DNA from: Cornus controversa
Taxonomy: Eukaryota > Streptophyta > Magnoliopsida > Cornales > Cornaceae
Assembly: GCA_026545225.1 (NCBI GenBank)
Contig: CM048853.1
Location: forward strand, 51,137,755 to 51,201,754
Length of the DNA: 64,000 nt
Direction of reading: 5' to 3'
A program made the translations under genes and the position numbers. Every line of letters starts with the position of its first letter. Position 1 is the stretch's first letter. Positions 11,931-25,203 of this stretch are shown here, one piece after another. The notes beneath the pieces are model-generated. The model was not told the origin of the DNA and ran no database searches. It saw only the letters and a program-made list of their open reading frames with translations.

Positions 11931-13514
11931 ATCTCTTTCGTTATGACCTGACATCTTTCTTTTTCATTATTTTAGAAAACTTTGTGACTTTTTCAATTAC
12001 TATTAAATAAGATTGAGGTGAAATGACAAAAATGGGCATACAGTTTCTTAAAATAAGATAATTTTATATAGGTGCAAAAAATTTCTATATTGGTCAGAGA
12101 TTCATACGTATATGTATAAACAAGTGTTTAAAGGGAATTTACAATGGTGGGCCAAGAGGCCTAATTACAAAAGTGTTGTTGCTGCCAAGTAAAAGTGCTG
12201 CTGCACAAGAAAGAGGACCATACAAAGAAGTGTGTGAGGCCATGAAGAGTACGTAGTTTTATATGCTTAATTTAAGCTAGAGAAGAAATAGAATGAACGA
12301 AAAAATCTTATCATGCTAAAAAAAAGAAGAAAAACGGTACACAGACAATTTGCACAGGAAGAAATGAAAAACTAATGATGCTAATTGTGTTTTACGTATT
12401 TAAAACCGTTGGCATCAAGAACGAAATTCTTTGATTTTTTTTTTAAATTACTTATTTTTGTCATTTCACTTCATTGATATTTAATGGTAATTAAAAAAAA
12501 TAGTAAGTTAACTAAAATAGTGAAAGGAAAGGCTAGGCAGTAATTAATAGTGTGCGGACTTGTTAACATATATAAGAGATTATTTACAAAACTCTAAGGT
12601 TATAGAATACAAATCAGTCTACTCATGAAGGAAGAGAATTAGAAGAGATTGGGAGAACTTGCAAAATTTCAAGTAAGTGATATTCAAATGTTTTATAATA
12701 ATTGACATGTTTCTTGTATAGTATTTACATGTAAATCTTATCATAATTTTTGGGTTATTGTTAATGCTATAATGAAATTGATTTGAATATATGTAACATG
12801 AGACTTATATTGGATGATTAAGAATAAATCGATATATATTTATGTATAACACATATCGGTGAATGTAAATATGTTAAAATAAACAAGAATTGGGATACTG
12901 CGCGTGTGTACCTGCTGGACCCTAAACTTTAAACTAATCTTGGTTCATTAAAGAACACGTGGCAAATATATATGTAAAATATATATATAGGTTTAAAACT
13001 GTTCAAGTATTTCTAATGGTTGAAACATGAATCTGGTATGGTTTATTTCATGGATTGGAGGAGCACTGTGAATCTTATGATTGAACACTTTGAATAGGTA
13101 TATGGGGCATTTAAAAATTCAAGAATTATAACCTCTGATTTTAGTATGAACAGTAACTAATAGGTTTAGGCGTAGAGGTTGCATATGGCTTGAAGACAAC
13201 TTATTACTGTCATGGGATTAACTTAGATAAGGAACCTATAGATGTATTGGAATTCCAATATTTTGATTAGGTTGGATTTTGTAGTAAAAGAGATTGGAAT
13301 CATAATTTAGTGTTCGGGTTAGTGTTCGGGCTTGAATTCAAAGTGGGAAGAAGGCCCAATTGCGCGTGCAAATTGTGATGTGGGTGGTTGGCCTCGGGTT
13401 GGGCTGGTTGTGGTCCGCTTGCCAGGATTGAGATGATGGGTTCGTTTTTGGATATATTCGAATTAAAAATATATAATTATTTAATATTTAAAATTAAGAA
13501 AAAAATAAGGAAAA
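11931..13514. other. Intergenic DNA, no gene recognised
   Basis: AT-rich sequence without convincing frames or element ends. A GC-richer patch near 13340-13440 has no domain-bearing frame. Confidence 0.4.
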
Positions 13515-13748
13515 TTATCTATAAAACCCAAAAAATTATGAAGAATTGTAATTAAATATTATTACCTTAATTGAGACAAGATACACTTAGATTAGTTAGT
13601 GGTTTATAATTAGTTCAAAAAGTAACACTTTTTGATACAAAAGGCCAAGAGTATGAATTACTCTTAGTTGGTTAGACATTGATATTTTATGGAGAAAGCA
13701 CTAGATTGTTTGGAGATTTTTAGTTATACTATTTTTGCTATTTTAGTG

Positions 13749-14252
13749 TAGGGTAAAGTGCAAAAAACACTCCCGCTATATACAAAATGTGCAAAAAACT
13801 CCGTGCAGTTTATTATGTGTATATAATCTCCTTGCATTTTTACAATTTGTGCGAACACCCCCTTCATCAAAATTTTCTTTTCAAATGATCAAAATGCCCC
13901 TCACAACCTTTAATACCATTGTGACATGTTCGAATGCAATATTTCCTTTTCTTATTTTTATATTAACTAAAAATATATTTTAATTATTTTATTATTTCAG
14001 ATGGGCTCAATGAGTGAACATAAGGGAGTGTTCGTACATTTTTTAAATAAATAAGAAATTAATATTCGGATAAGTCTTTTTTGAACATCCAAACATGTCA
14101 CTAGAGTGTAAGGGTGCTTTAGACTTTTTAGTTGTTAAATTGACAAAATATTCTTATTTGCACATTTTGTAAACAGTGAGGGGTTTTTTTTGCACTGCAA
14201 GGGGATATTTGCACATTTGGCATATATTGAGGGGTTTTTTTGCATTTTATCC
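13749..14252. mobile_element. MITE-like element, copy 2, inserted in the left arm
   Basis: Left end TAGGGTAAAGTGCAAAAAA and right end TTTTTTTGCATTTTATCC are inverted, and the interior is clearly related to the 10332-10818 copy. The matching site in the inverted copy near 63828 is uninterrupted, which shows directly that this is an insertion. An AGTG sequence lies at both edges and may be the target duplication, though an extra AGTG blurs the right edge. Confidence 0.8.
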
Positions 14253-14255
14253 TTT

Positions 14256-14660
14256 AGTGAGTGTATTTTTTAGCATGAGTGATCATGTAAGAATAGCCAT
14301 GTGATAGAGATTGAATTTTATTAGTTGATATTGGAATATTGTGGATTTTATTATAATGAATCGTGTTTTAATTAGTGATATGATTTATTTCATATTGTGG
14401 TAGATGAACTTGAAAGTTAAATCACTTGTAATTGGTTAGACAATGATATTTTGTAGGTAAAGCAAGTGATGGTTTGGAGATATTTAGTTATACTAATTTT
14501 GTTGTTTTAGTGTGTTTGTTAGCTTGAGTGATCATGTGAGCAAGAATTGCCATGTGATAGAGATTGAATTTTATTAGTTGATATTGGAATATTGTGGATT
14601 TTATTATAATGAATGTTATTTTAATCGGTGATATGATTTATTTGATATTGTGATAGATGA
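14256..14660. repeat. Tandem duplication of about 250 bp upstream of the DA1-like gene
   Basis: The block GAGTGATCATGTGAG / CATGTGATAGAGATTGAATT / GATATTGGAATATTGTGG appears twice, near 14277 and 14527. The flank before the MITE, around 13660, matches the flank between the copies. The same doubled structure exists in the inverted arm at 63420-63835, so the tandem event came before the large inverted duplication. Confidence 0.8.
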
Positions 14661-15375
14661 ATTTGAAAGTTGAATAAATGTGATGCACTAAATTTAAGTA
14701 TTGGATTAGACGTTTGTGTTTAAATTTTATTTACAAATTGTTAAAATTAGAATCCCCAATTATTTTTTTCAGATGTTGTATTGCAGTGGATATTTTTGGC
14801 TAATACAAAATTTGATATATATATATATATATACATAATTTCATACTAATTAATATATTTATTTAGCATGGAAAACTTAATGAAAAATAACCTCACGACT
14901 TGAATGTTTAGGTTAGATAAGCCACGAGCATTTATGTCAAACGAATCACAAGTGTGGTGTGCATGTGTTTATATGATTTTTCTTTTTCTGGTAAATTGTA
15001 TATGTCAATTTCCATTCCATAATCCATATCTCTCAAATCTTTTGTAAAATCTTTTTCTATATTCATTTTTATTGGATAATTAATACGTTATTTTAGTCCT
15101 AATTAATGTTATTTATAATACTATATTAAATATTAGAAAATTTTCTTTTTAAATTCTTACTAAGGCCTCAACTTTTTTCAAGCTGACCCTGGTAAGTAAC
15201 GAAGAAGGTGAAGAATCTATTCTTCTTTTTTTTTGGTTAAATTGCAAACGGGCCACTTGTAGCTGGTGGAGCACATGGTCAATTTCATTGCAAATGGAAT
15301 AAAAAATTGAGGAAAAACATCTTATTTTCAGTTTAATGTAGTGTGTTTGAAGAACATTAGTTGTCTACTGCTTCC

Positions 15376-16805
15376 ATGGCTAATAGTATGAGGAATACCG
15401 ATTCGCCTCACTATCCTTGGATTCAAAATGCAAGTAGTTTGAGAAATTATTTGGTCACATTCTCTCTCTCAATTTACCAAATCCTGTCATAAGAGCAGAA
15501 TGGTCATGAGAGTAGTGATACTTGGTCGAAATTTGGATGAAATAGCATTTGATTTCTGTTAAATTATTTATTTTCCTATTTCATAATTAATATGCCCCTT
15601 TCTTCACTAACAAAAAATATTATCCAAATCAATGTTCTTTAAATGTATCTCACGAATCATGTTTTCAAATTATAGGAAAATTATACTGGTATTTCTCATC
15701 ACTCAACGTATCAGAACCAGAATAATTTGGTTTGTCACGTTTGTGGTAATATGGTAGGTATTTTTTCTTGTTACAAAAATTATACTAAATGTATCTCTAA
15801 ATGTATCTCATGAATCATGTTTTCTAATTATAGGAAAACTTCAATATTTCTCTTGGTTCAATGTATCAGGACCAAAATCATTTGGATTGCTACGTTTGCG
15901 GTATAAAGGTGAGTAATTTTTCCATTTACAAAAATTATACTATTTTGGTAATATGCTATTGGAACGACATTTTTGTATACTTGTATTTGACTTGATTTTT
16001 TTAATTTATAAGACAATGACAAAAAAAAATTCGAAAGTGAATTGTAAGAATACTTTTTAGAATAATAGTGAATTGTGAGAGCCCTTTAAAGAGGATTGTG
16101 TCATTTTAATTGTATTATTTTCAAAAACAAAAAACTATATATAACAAGTGAAGTGCAAGTCTAAATATTATTCACTACTATTTCCTCAATCCTAAATTAA
16201 CAGAATATTTTGCCTTTTTTAGATAATTAAAAAGTTTTTCTTTTCTTTCTCGATTTCGAAATTGCTGTGAACATCATTTCAGTTCTTCATAGTTTTTGTC
16301 ACAATAACTGAAAGAAAGATTTCGTATAGTATTTGAATCAATGACTCTTGTGGTATGGAGAAAATTAATTAATTTAGGAAATTTAATACAAAATATACTC
16401 ATCTATGAATTTTAAAATAATTTTATTGTAGAAGCCAGGTTCTCAAATGTCTCAGCTTAAATTCTGGAACCATTCTTATTGTAAGATCCATAAATCTGAT
16501 GGGACTCCTCGATGCTTCAGCTGCAGAAGATACCAGGTTTGTATGTATAATACTTACTTCAAAAGAAATAATTTTTGTCCTTCGTGTGAAACATGGTCCT
16601 GTTACAATATTGAGGATTTATAAATTGATGGTAAAAATCTAACCGTTAGCATTGTATCTAGGATCCAAATTTTAGAATATTCTGTGGGAAGCAAAATACT
16701 TTAGTATTGATTACCGAGTTGTTGATTGTTTAATTTGTTTATAAATTATGTTGAGTGGAATCCAGATTCCAGAATGGGAGCAGGCCCCCTGGGCCATGCT
16801 GGCAC

Positions 16806-16850
<45 letters not shown>

Positions 16851-17560
16851 TCTTCAAATAAATTTGCATTCTCTTTCTTCAATCAAATCCTAATTTTTTC
16901 TCCTTCAAAGTTGTCTCATATTTTTTTTCTTATAAAATTTCTTCTTGCTGCACACATACATACATGTATGTCCAGTAACATTTTTTTCTTTCTTCTAATT
17001 CTTTTTTATTCTCATATCTTTAAATTTATTAGTGAAATTTATAAACTAAGAACTTGTTCGACAATCTTCTGTTAGTGTTTTTGTTGACAAATTAGTGAAA
17101 AATGATAAATAAGTCATGAAACCCCATTTGATAACATTTCTTATGCTTGCACAGCATCTTTTTCTAAAAATGACCGCAACATGAAAGTGAAAAAGAAAAT
17201 GTCATTTTCACTTGGTTTTTTTGCTATTGCAGTTGAACAACTATAATGAGAATTTTTTTCAAAAACTAATATACTGTAAAGGCAACTGATATTCGTACTC
17301 CACTAACATTCTCAAGCGCTCCACTCTTCTATTCTCTAAATAAAATTACTAAAAAGTCTAATTACACAAAATATTTTTAATACCATAGTTGTCCTTCTCT
17401 ATTAGACAAAAATTCTTTTGTCATACAACACCCACATCCCTTAGATCACCACCCTTTAACATTCTTTGCATCATGGAAGATTCATTGGTTTTTCTTCCAC
17501 TTCGAGCTCCCTCAGATCACTAACTATGTACTAAATAACATCACATCTCTTGTATAACTA

Positions 17561-17599
<39 letters not shown>

Positions 17600-20500
17600 C
17601 ATCTCTCTTTGTCCCTCTTAAATTCTAGGGAAAATTTTTTTGGAGTCTTTCAATTTTTTTTGGAGTTTTCTATTGGATGTAGTGGTTACATAAGATTGTA
17701 CTAATGTTTTGGAAAGTTGAACAAAGAAATTTACTAAATTTTAGCTTAATTTATGTTTTCTGCTTGTGGGAGTGATGTGCTTGAGAATCCTTGAAAAAAA
17801 GCATAGTATGTTAGTTGTATGTTTATTACATATCTAACAAATTAGTTACTTTTCCTTTACCGACGACAATCACAAATGGTTTGATTGTAATTTGAGTTGA
17901 CTTGTGAGAATCTCTTTGCTCCACCGAGTTCTGCTTTTCGCAACCAAAGCCAAGCCTCGGTCGATTGTCTCTCGAACAACGCAATTGCTAAAGAGAAAAA
18001 AGAATTTAGTCGAACTTGATGGAGCGCCTCGATGAGCTTCGAAGGGTACATATGTTGTTCTGTTACGGTCTCCATCTATCTTGTTTTATCTTGTTTTTTT
18101 CAATTTGATTTTTGATTCCAATTTCCCTTCTCTTCTTACTCTATGATTCTCACAATTTGTTGAAATTAGCTTTGAGATTATAAATCCAAGTTGATGCCAT
18201 CAATGAATAAATTTAGAGAGTTATAGGATTAGAATATACTTAATTTGTGAACTTTCTTTCTCTTTGTTTTTATCTTTTTTCGAGTCACAAAAAGAGAACT
18301 TGAGAGAGATTATCTAAACATGACATCTATGACACTGCTTACCTTTTTCTCCACCCTTTGATCTAGACCTGCTATTATCACTAGATCCCTGGTTAGTATG
18401 CCTTCCCCTAATCTACCAATGAGCAACCATAGCCGAACTTGAACTTTCATCAATGAAAAATTTTCTTTTGTCGTTGGACAAGAGAGTCGACTCAACTTCC
18501 TCCATCTTCAGCGTATCATTGCCATACAAAAAGGTAGTCACTATGTTCTCATAGGAATCTGGAAGTGAAGTAAGAAGTAATAGTGCTTTGTCTTCTTCTT
18601 CAATTTTCATATTGACATTTTCAAGTTGATCAACAATTCCATGAAATTCATTCATGTGCTCCAAGAGGTTTCCGCCTTTCTTCATCTTTAGCTTGTACAA
18701 ATCCCACTTTAGATTAAATTTTGTTGTGAGATTTTTCACTAGATAGAGCTTCTCTAGCTTCTCCCACAATTTTGGCGCCGAATCCTCTCCACTAACATTG
18801 TTAATAATGTTATCCCCAATACAGAGTCGAACAGTGCTAACACACCTTGACTCTATATCCTGTCAATCATCAACTAACATTGTTTCTGGCTTTCCATCAT
18901 TCCCTTTTAACGCTCGCGCTAAGCCTTGTTGAACTAGGATGTCCTTCCCCCTCCTTTGCCATAGGGTGAAGCTACCCTTACCATCAAATCTCTCCACCTT
19001 GTATTGTGTAGTAATATTATCAGCCATGATTGTCACAAGTACCCAAGACGAACAACAACCGTATTATAAAGAAAAATCTAGATAAGACTTTTATCAAACA
19101 CCTTGTGTGTACCTTGAAACTCTGATATCAATTTGTTGAGAAATAAGCCCCCAATCACGAACCACCAAATATTATGATGTGATGATAAGTAAACAAGTAC
19201 AAAGAAATCACAAAAAAAAAAAAAATAAATCACACAAAAAAAAAAATTATTATTATTTTTGCTTCATATGAAATTGAAAATGTAAAGTAGAAATTGTTCT
19301 CAAAAGGATCCTTAATGTTCGTATTTTATGTTTCTAAATTCTTTTACATCAATTTTTTCTTAAATTATTACGTACTATATGAATTTTAATTACTGCACCG
19401 TCACTACATGTCTATTTTTCAAATTATTGTCTTGTTGCACTGTTTGTTGAAAAAAAAAATATTTATAATGTTTAATTTGCATCTAAGATAAATTCTTGAC
19501 TTCGTTTGGAGTGAAATTACTTTGTTTGATTTACTTCTTTTTTCAATTTGGATGATCATTTTCTCTGTAGCGATTTCATTTTCCCATCATTATATGTTTA
19601 GATTTGAGTATCCCGCGATTCAAATATATATGTAATATGTGATAAGAGTATGCCTTTAGCAATTATTATAACAAAATGGTAAGTTTTGGTTTTTATTTAT
19701 TTATTTATTTTATGTGCTTTAATGAATTTGGTGTGTCATCACATATTATATAATGTTAATGTGAAAGCCAAAACTTATTTATGACAATTTTTTTTAAAAA
19801 CAAATTATGTATGTGCAGAAAAGAGGATCGGTATATATCCCTCTCACTTTTGATCGAAAACTTTGCCGGTATTGTCATTCTGTAGCAATTATGGATGACG
19901 AAAAATGCGAACTTGTCATTGACAGAGTGCATGAGTTTTTAAAAACATTGAATCTTAAAGTCAAGAAGGACATTCCGATTCTATTGGTGGATAGAGATGA
20001 GTTGAACAAGTTAGCAAATAAGGTGCAAGGCATAATATCAATTTTAACAAGTATATGTGCTGTTTTGTTTATAAATGTTTCATTAGGTTTTTCTTTATCC
20101 ATTGTATCAACAGAATGGTCCTGCATGCAATACGTCTATTGGCTTGACCACTTATAGTGTAGCAACAGTCAACAAGGTAAGGATTTTTGTCAATTTTTAT
20201 TTCTAGAAAAAACGATGTATAACATAATTTAATAATAATAGTTATTTTTTAACAGAAAATATATTTATTTTTTAATAGACTGATTTTTTTATATATTGTT
20301 ATCACAATCATAGGTTACTCAGTTTTCACAAGGGAAAGTTGAACAACAATCCCTAAAGTTGAAAAAGCACAAAGTGACATCAATTTTGCTTTTGTACGGC
20401 ATGTCCAGGTAATATTACCAAGTAAACTTGAATCAAATCGATTTATTTTCTTATCTTACTTGGTGTTGCTATAGCTAATTTTTTTTAAAAAAAAAAAAAA

Positions 20501-20681
20501 ATTATTTATGAGGATATGAGAGGACTTGACTAATTAAGATGTAAAAATTTCTCTACAAAGACAAACCTTATGTAAATTCGACACTAGTACCCTCCTTCTG
20601 AGCAGATCTAGGTTAGCAAACCAACTGACACAGATGTAGGAAATATGTGCTAGTGTGTGCGTGTTTGTATGTATGTGTGTG

Positions 20682-20721
<40 letters not shown>

Positions 20722-21380
20722 AATATAAAGCAATAAATTTACCATCTAGGAGTGCTACCTTAATTGCTATATGAGACATTCATGAAACTATAGGCATGGG
20801 AATAATTTTAAGTTTACATGAATGTTTGATAAATCAATTTTAAATGCAAGTCTCTTACAATGATCATTTCCTTTTTCAAGTTTTAATTTCTCACCCTAAA
20901 ACATATTTTATCTGTAGTGTGATGACAGGAGTCACCTTGGCACATGAGATTATGCACACATGGTTTGCGTACAAAGGTGAAAGCTTTTTGAATTCCATTA
21001 AAAAATTTATTTTAAACATATTTTTCAATTAGAAAAATGATGTGGTATGGGTTTTTGAATAATAATTTTAAATCACCCCCAAATTCATATATTTAACAGG
21101 TTACACAAATTTGGAAGAAGATGTTTTAGAAGGGATGTGTCAAGTAATATCTCACAAGTGGTTAGAATGGTTGGCTTCCACTAAAGGTGATTCCTCATTG
21201 AGCTTCACCTCCGATCTGGCCCGGTTTGTGAGCCATTTGAGAGAGTACGAAAGGAGTTCAATTGAGTCAAGAAGTGATATTTACGGTCATGCATTTAGAA
21301 AGGCAAAATCGGCAGTTGACGAGTTTGGCTTGGAAACTACACTAAAACATATTGGAAAGAAAGGAAGTCTTCCTAACTAG
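15376..21380 (+). CDS. DA1-like: DA1-like LIM and zinc-peptidase protein, nine exons, no UIM region
   Basis: Exons: 15376-15429, 15676-15753, 15834-15908, 16432-16536, 19819-20022, 20114-20176, 20314-20408, 20918-20976, 21100-21380; all phases agree, giving 337 aa. Intron 1 would use a GC donor. The LIM-type region (exons 2-5) has CHVC, HLDCYVC, CKIH, CFSC and CRYC ligand pairs; a cysteine usual after HxxCxxC is a lysine. Exon 8 carries the HEIMH zinc-peptidase motif of DA1, and exon 9 the conserved EEDVLEGMCQVISHKW stretch and C-terminal end. DA1 is a ubiquitin-activated peptidase that limits organ growth. Here the N-terminal ubiquitin-interacting motifs are absent, so the protein is much shorter than the usual 500-plus residues. 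Intron 4 is 3.3 kb because of insertions. The first exon is the least certain. Confidence 0.88.
16537..18300. other. Intron 4 DNA of the DA1-like gene with AT microsatellites
   Basis: Non-coding intron sequence. (AT)n runs lie at about 16807-16847 and 17563-17597. A minus-strand frame at 17857-18075 has no recognisable domain but sits in GC-richer DNA next to the retroelement relic, so it may be inserted sequence. Confidence 0.5.
18310..19150 (-). mobile_element. Ty1/copia gag fragment (fossil)
   Basis: Read on the minus strand, the region encodes a gag polypeptide of the UBN2 type found in plant copia elements, lying across intron 4 of the DA1-like gene. A TGATATCAGAG primer-site-like sequence lies just upstream near 19117-19127. 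Only the 5-prime internal part remains; protease, integrase and reverse transcriptase were not found. It is a truncated and broken fossil with several disruptions and looks old. Confidence 0.8.
20640..20720. repeat. Compound (TG)n(TA)n microsatellite in intron 7 of the DA1-like gene
   Basis: A GTGTGCGTGTTTGTATG-type stretch passes into about 15 TA units. Confidence 0.9.
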
Positions 21381-22850
21381 TTTTCTGGACTATGTTATAG
21401 CCAGCATGAGTCAAACCAGAAATTCCTACTTTTCATTGAATAAAAAGGTCCAGCTCAAAACAGTTTCGAACTCTATTTGACTCGGATTTATCTCTATTTG
21501 ACTCGAATTTATCATTTTTAGCATGGATTATGATACACAACTACAAGCCCACACAAAACTCACTGATTGATTGAACGGAAGGCTTTGTAGTCTTTGATTA
21601 CATGAAAGTCAAAGTGGGATGGGCAAAATGCAAAAATCACTCCAAGATTCACAATATATAACTCCTTTTTGTTTTCCAAAATGTTGTAAATAAGGACTTC
21701 TTGTGTTAGGCTCTGTTTGATTGACAGAGCTTTTGTTTCGATATTTGCAAAGAAAAAAACAGAAACAGAAGCTAAATGAGAAAGATAGTACCCATCAACT
21801 TCCCTCTATTTGAATTTTAAAACTATTCAGCCTTAACAATCCAAACACTTTTCAAAACGATTTTTGAACTTTAAAAGCCAAAAACCGTTTTTCAAAAACC
21901 AATTCAAATAGGACTTAGCATATGACCAATCGCTATTGAACTCGGTGTTAGATTCAATTGTATGCACACACCAAATAGCAGAGGAAAGAAAGCAATATTT
22001 CTTTTTTATTTTTATTGAACTATGAGGCTAATTCATTTATAAGCAAACAGGAGCCAAAATTAATTAAAAGTCCATCTATTATTTACATCAAAGTAGGCTA
22101 ACCTTGAAAATTATAAGGATATTATTTCTTATTTGTTATTTATAAATAATGATTAATGTTTTCATGTGCCTTTTCACCTAATTATGTTTTACCTTTTTAT
22201 GCTTAAATTGCGTCAATAAAACTATAATTTCTTTGTGCAATGAATTTACATTCAAATTTTACCTTATTTTTGTATTTCTTGAAATCACTCAATCAAGAGG
22301 ATCATAAACAAACTATATTTACATAAATTAGATAGATGAGAGAAGGTGCAATTACTCAGTTGAATCATTATGAAAACCCCTCACAAGAATTATTAATATT
22401 CCCCCAGCAAATCTCGATTTTTCAATGAATTACCCATCTACCAGCTGAATTTAAATATACTATGTATACTCTTTTAATGGTCCTAAACTTAAATTATAGA
22501 ACCAGTCACAGACATATCCATGCTCTTTTCTCATTAGAGTAACTCATTTAATTTTTTTTGTTTTTTTAAGTTCATCTGACCTTGTTGTACCATTTATTTA
22601 TTATTTTTTTTGGAGTTTGGCAAGCAAGTCTTTTATATATTCCAGTAAAAAGACATGTGGATCACATTAAATGTTAACTTAGAACCTTAAATGTGATCAA
22701 TTCCATGGAATATGAACAATTTTAAAATTCTAGATGAACACACATAGATATAGGGAACTTCGCCCCTCCAGCACATAGTATGATATTATCCTCTTTGGAC
22801 TTAAGTTTGCACGAATTTTGTTCTTGAATTTTACTTCCAAAAATCCTCAT
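21381..22850. other. Intergenic DNA downstream of the DA1-like gene
   Basis: No gene recognised. AATAAA-like signals near 21439 (GAATAAAAAGG) could serve polyadenylation of the DA1-like transcript. The rest is AT-rich DNA without clear element ends. Confidence 0.45.
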
Positions 22851-22854
22851 CCAT

Positions 22855-23037
22855 TTGGAGAGAACACACTACATATAAACACATCTCCTTCTCCACACCC
22901 ATGTGATGTGGGATTGAGCACCCTGTAGTCTGTCAGTGTGGTAACTCAGCCCAGTGTCTATTCTTGCACCCGCCCACAAGGGTCACTTCGCATGGGTGTG
23001 AAAAAGGGAATATACTTATATGTAGTGTGTTCTCTCA
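22855..23037. mobile_element. Foldback MITE-like element
   Basis: GGAGAGAACACACTACATATAA at the left is mirrored by TTATATGTAGTGTGTTCTCTC at the right. An inner inverted pair CACACCCATG(T/C) also matches. The centre is GC-richer and non-coding. The target duplication is unclear. Confidence 0.75.
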
Positions 23038-23594
23038 AAATGATATGAGGTATTTTAGGGTAAAATCTAAGAACAAAAACCATATTGGCTTAAGCCCAAA
23101 GCAGACAATATCATAAACCATGTATTTTTGAATTAATCAATAAAAAATTTAAAATGTATATAAAAATAAAAATTGAAGATGTGACTTTTGGATGACTTAC
23201 AACTTTTGGAATTAATCAACAAAATAATAAAAAAAATAAAAATGTATATAAAACGATATTAAAGAATATATACAAGTTAAAAATATACACACACTTTTAA
23301 TAGTAGAATAGAAAAATAAATAAAAATATATTAAAGTGTATATAAAAATTAAAAATTATATATACTTTTAATAGTAGGATAGATATAAATATATATTTGG
23401 GGGACGGGGTTGTTAATGTTTTTGCATACTGCCATTGCTTAAGAATGAGCCAAGTTCTAGTAAATGGTGTTCCTCCCCTGTATATCCAAACTCACAAAAA
23501 ATGAGCAACAGGAGGAAATGAACAAAATACAACCCAGACGAGAGGAAACATAAAACAAGTCAACAAAACGAATGCCCAACATCCTCCAACTTTG

Positions 23595-23645
<51 letters not shown>

Positions 23646-23734
23646 TACTAGTGTATGCCTGTTTCTGCAGCACTATCATGTACTTAAAATCGTGTCCGTT
23701 ACATATAATTATTTTGAATCGTAGATATACAAAT
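23038..23734. other. AT-rich DNA with a TA/CA microsatellite
   Basis: TATATAAAA-rich sequence with two TTTTAATAGTAG motifs that recall Helitron 5-prime ends. A (TA)n(CA)n microsatellite lies at about 23600-23645. No gene seen. Confidence 0.45.
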
Positions 23735-23945
23735 AAATTTTGATCCACATAATTAATTTTTTAATTACTTTTGATAGTTAGATTGACTTTTTTGTTTTAT
23801 TATATTAAGCTTAAATGTAATATAGAACAGTAAATAGATAAAGATATTTTGACTCACATGATTGATTTTTTAACTACTTTTGACCGTTAAATTGATTTTT
23901 ATTTTATTTTATTTTATTATACCAAACTTAAATGTAATATAGATA
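23735..23945. repeat. Two-copy tandem duplication of about 120 bp
   Basis: Both copies run TTTTGA(T/C)(C/T)CACAT(A/G)ATT, then TTTTTAA(T/C)TACTTTTGA, a short T-rich stretch and AAACTTAAATGTAATATAGA-like ends. The second copy has an expanded TTTTA run. Confidence 0.75.
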
Positions 23946-24480
23946 TATCCATTTGAAACAAGCACACATAGTATGAGTAGTTGATCAAATTCAAATTATC
24001 TCATCAAATTTAAGTTTAAACTAAATTTCTTTCGAATTCAATTTTAAAGTGTCAATTCGAAACCCTCAAATGCAACATTAATGTTTTGCAAACATTGATA
24101 ACATATAAGATCTTGAGTTTTAGTCCATGTCAGCGCGAAATTGACAACTGTTCTCGTCAATCTGTCGCAGTGGCACAGGAGGATATCAATTTCCGTTTGT
24201 AACAGGAGAGACACCTCTCTCTCATATATGGTTGGGAAGAAAGGGCAACCAGGTTCCATTGCATGTGTCAGCTTGCTTTTGAGGTCCCAGTAATTAGGGT
24301 TTTTGAAAGTACTGTGCTTGATCTAGCTAAGACTGATCGTACTCTATCATCCTTATTACAATAAATGAAAGTTCTCATGTTTGCTTTGGTGGAAAAAAAC
24401 GCACTTAATTTTTTTATTTAATTGAGTAATTTTAAAGAGGAAAAAGTAATTAAAAACCATTCATGCATCTTCATTCTTGT
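23946..24480. other. Intergenic DNA, no gene recognised
   Basis: A moderately GC-richer patch at 24044-24300 has a minus-strand frame without a known domain. Nothing else was supported. Confidence 0.4.
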
Positions 24481-25203
24481 AAAGCACGCGCAATGCACGT
24501 TGATTAAAAATAAATTAAAATTTTATTAAGACAATCAAAACAGTCAAAACTATTATAACACATCCAAACACATTAATTAAAACACTCAAAACTATTTCCA
24601 TTATAACATTGGTAATATAAGTTAACTATTATTCACATGAAATGAATCAAGTATAAACTATAAAAAATCAAAAGGTATAATTTAAAAATAAAAAAAGAAA
24701 AAAGATTTTACTTTTTTAAATTTAGAAATTAGAAATAAAAAGAAAGAGTTTTGCTTGGAAAAAGGGTTTTGCTTGCGTAATTCGATTCTTTTAATTTCAA
24801 AATAAAAAAAGAAAAGGATTTTTATTGGGTAATTCTATTTTTTAATTTAAAATAAAAAATAGTGTACTGAAACTAAAAAATCCCTTTGTACTTTTGTATT
24901 ATTTAATGAGCTCAAGTATATATTATTTATATAAGACGAACTTTAAAACTATTAATATAATAAATATTTTAATTTGCAAAAGAATTTTACCCATATTTAT
25001 ATATTAATATATATATGTTTGTCTAATTCTATTTAATATTTCTCTTACACTTCATTCCTAACACAAAATCTTTCTATTTTAAAATTTAAATAATTTAATT
25101 AGAAAAATAATTTACAAAGTTTCAAAGCATTTAATTTAATTAGAATTCTTTTTTTCTTAAATGTCTAAAGAATTTCAAATCCATTTAGAGTGACTTAATT
25201 ATG

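Larger units (their letters stand above)
13515..16205 (+). repeat. Left arm of a large inverted duplication
   Basis: This stretch matches the reverse complement of 62270-64000 almost continuously, from TTATGAAGAATTGTAATT near 13539 to CCTCAATCCTAAATTAAC near 16201. It covers the 5-prime flank, exons 1-3 and part of intron 3 of the DA1-like gene. The arms differ by scattered substitutions and indels. The left arm alone holds the MITE at 13749-14252; the right arm has a deletion joining exon 1 to exon 2. The right arm is still matching at the window edge, so the duplication is longer than seen. Confidence 0.9.

Noticed and set aside
17857-18075. 72-codon minus-strand frame in DA1-like intron 4
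   Set aside because: No recognisable domain; probably inserted or intron sequence.
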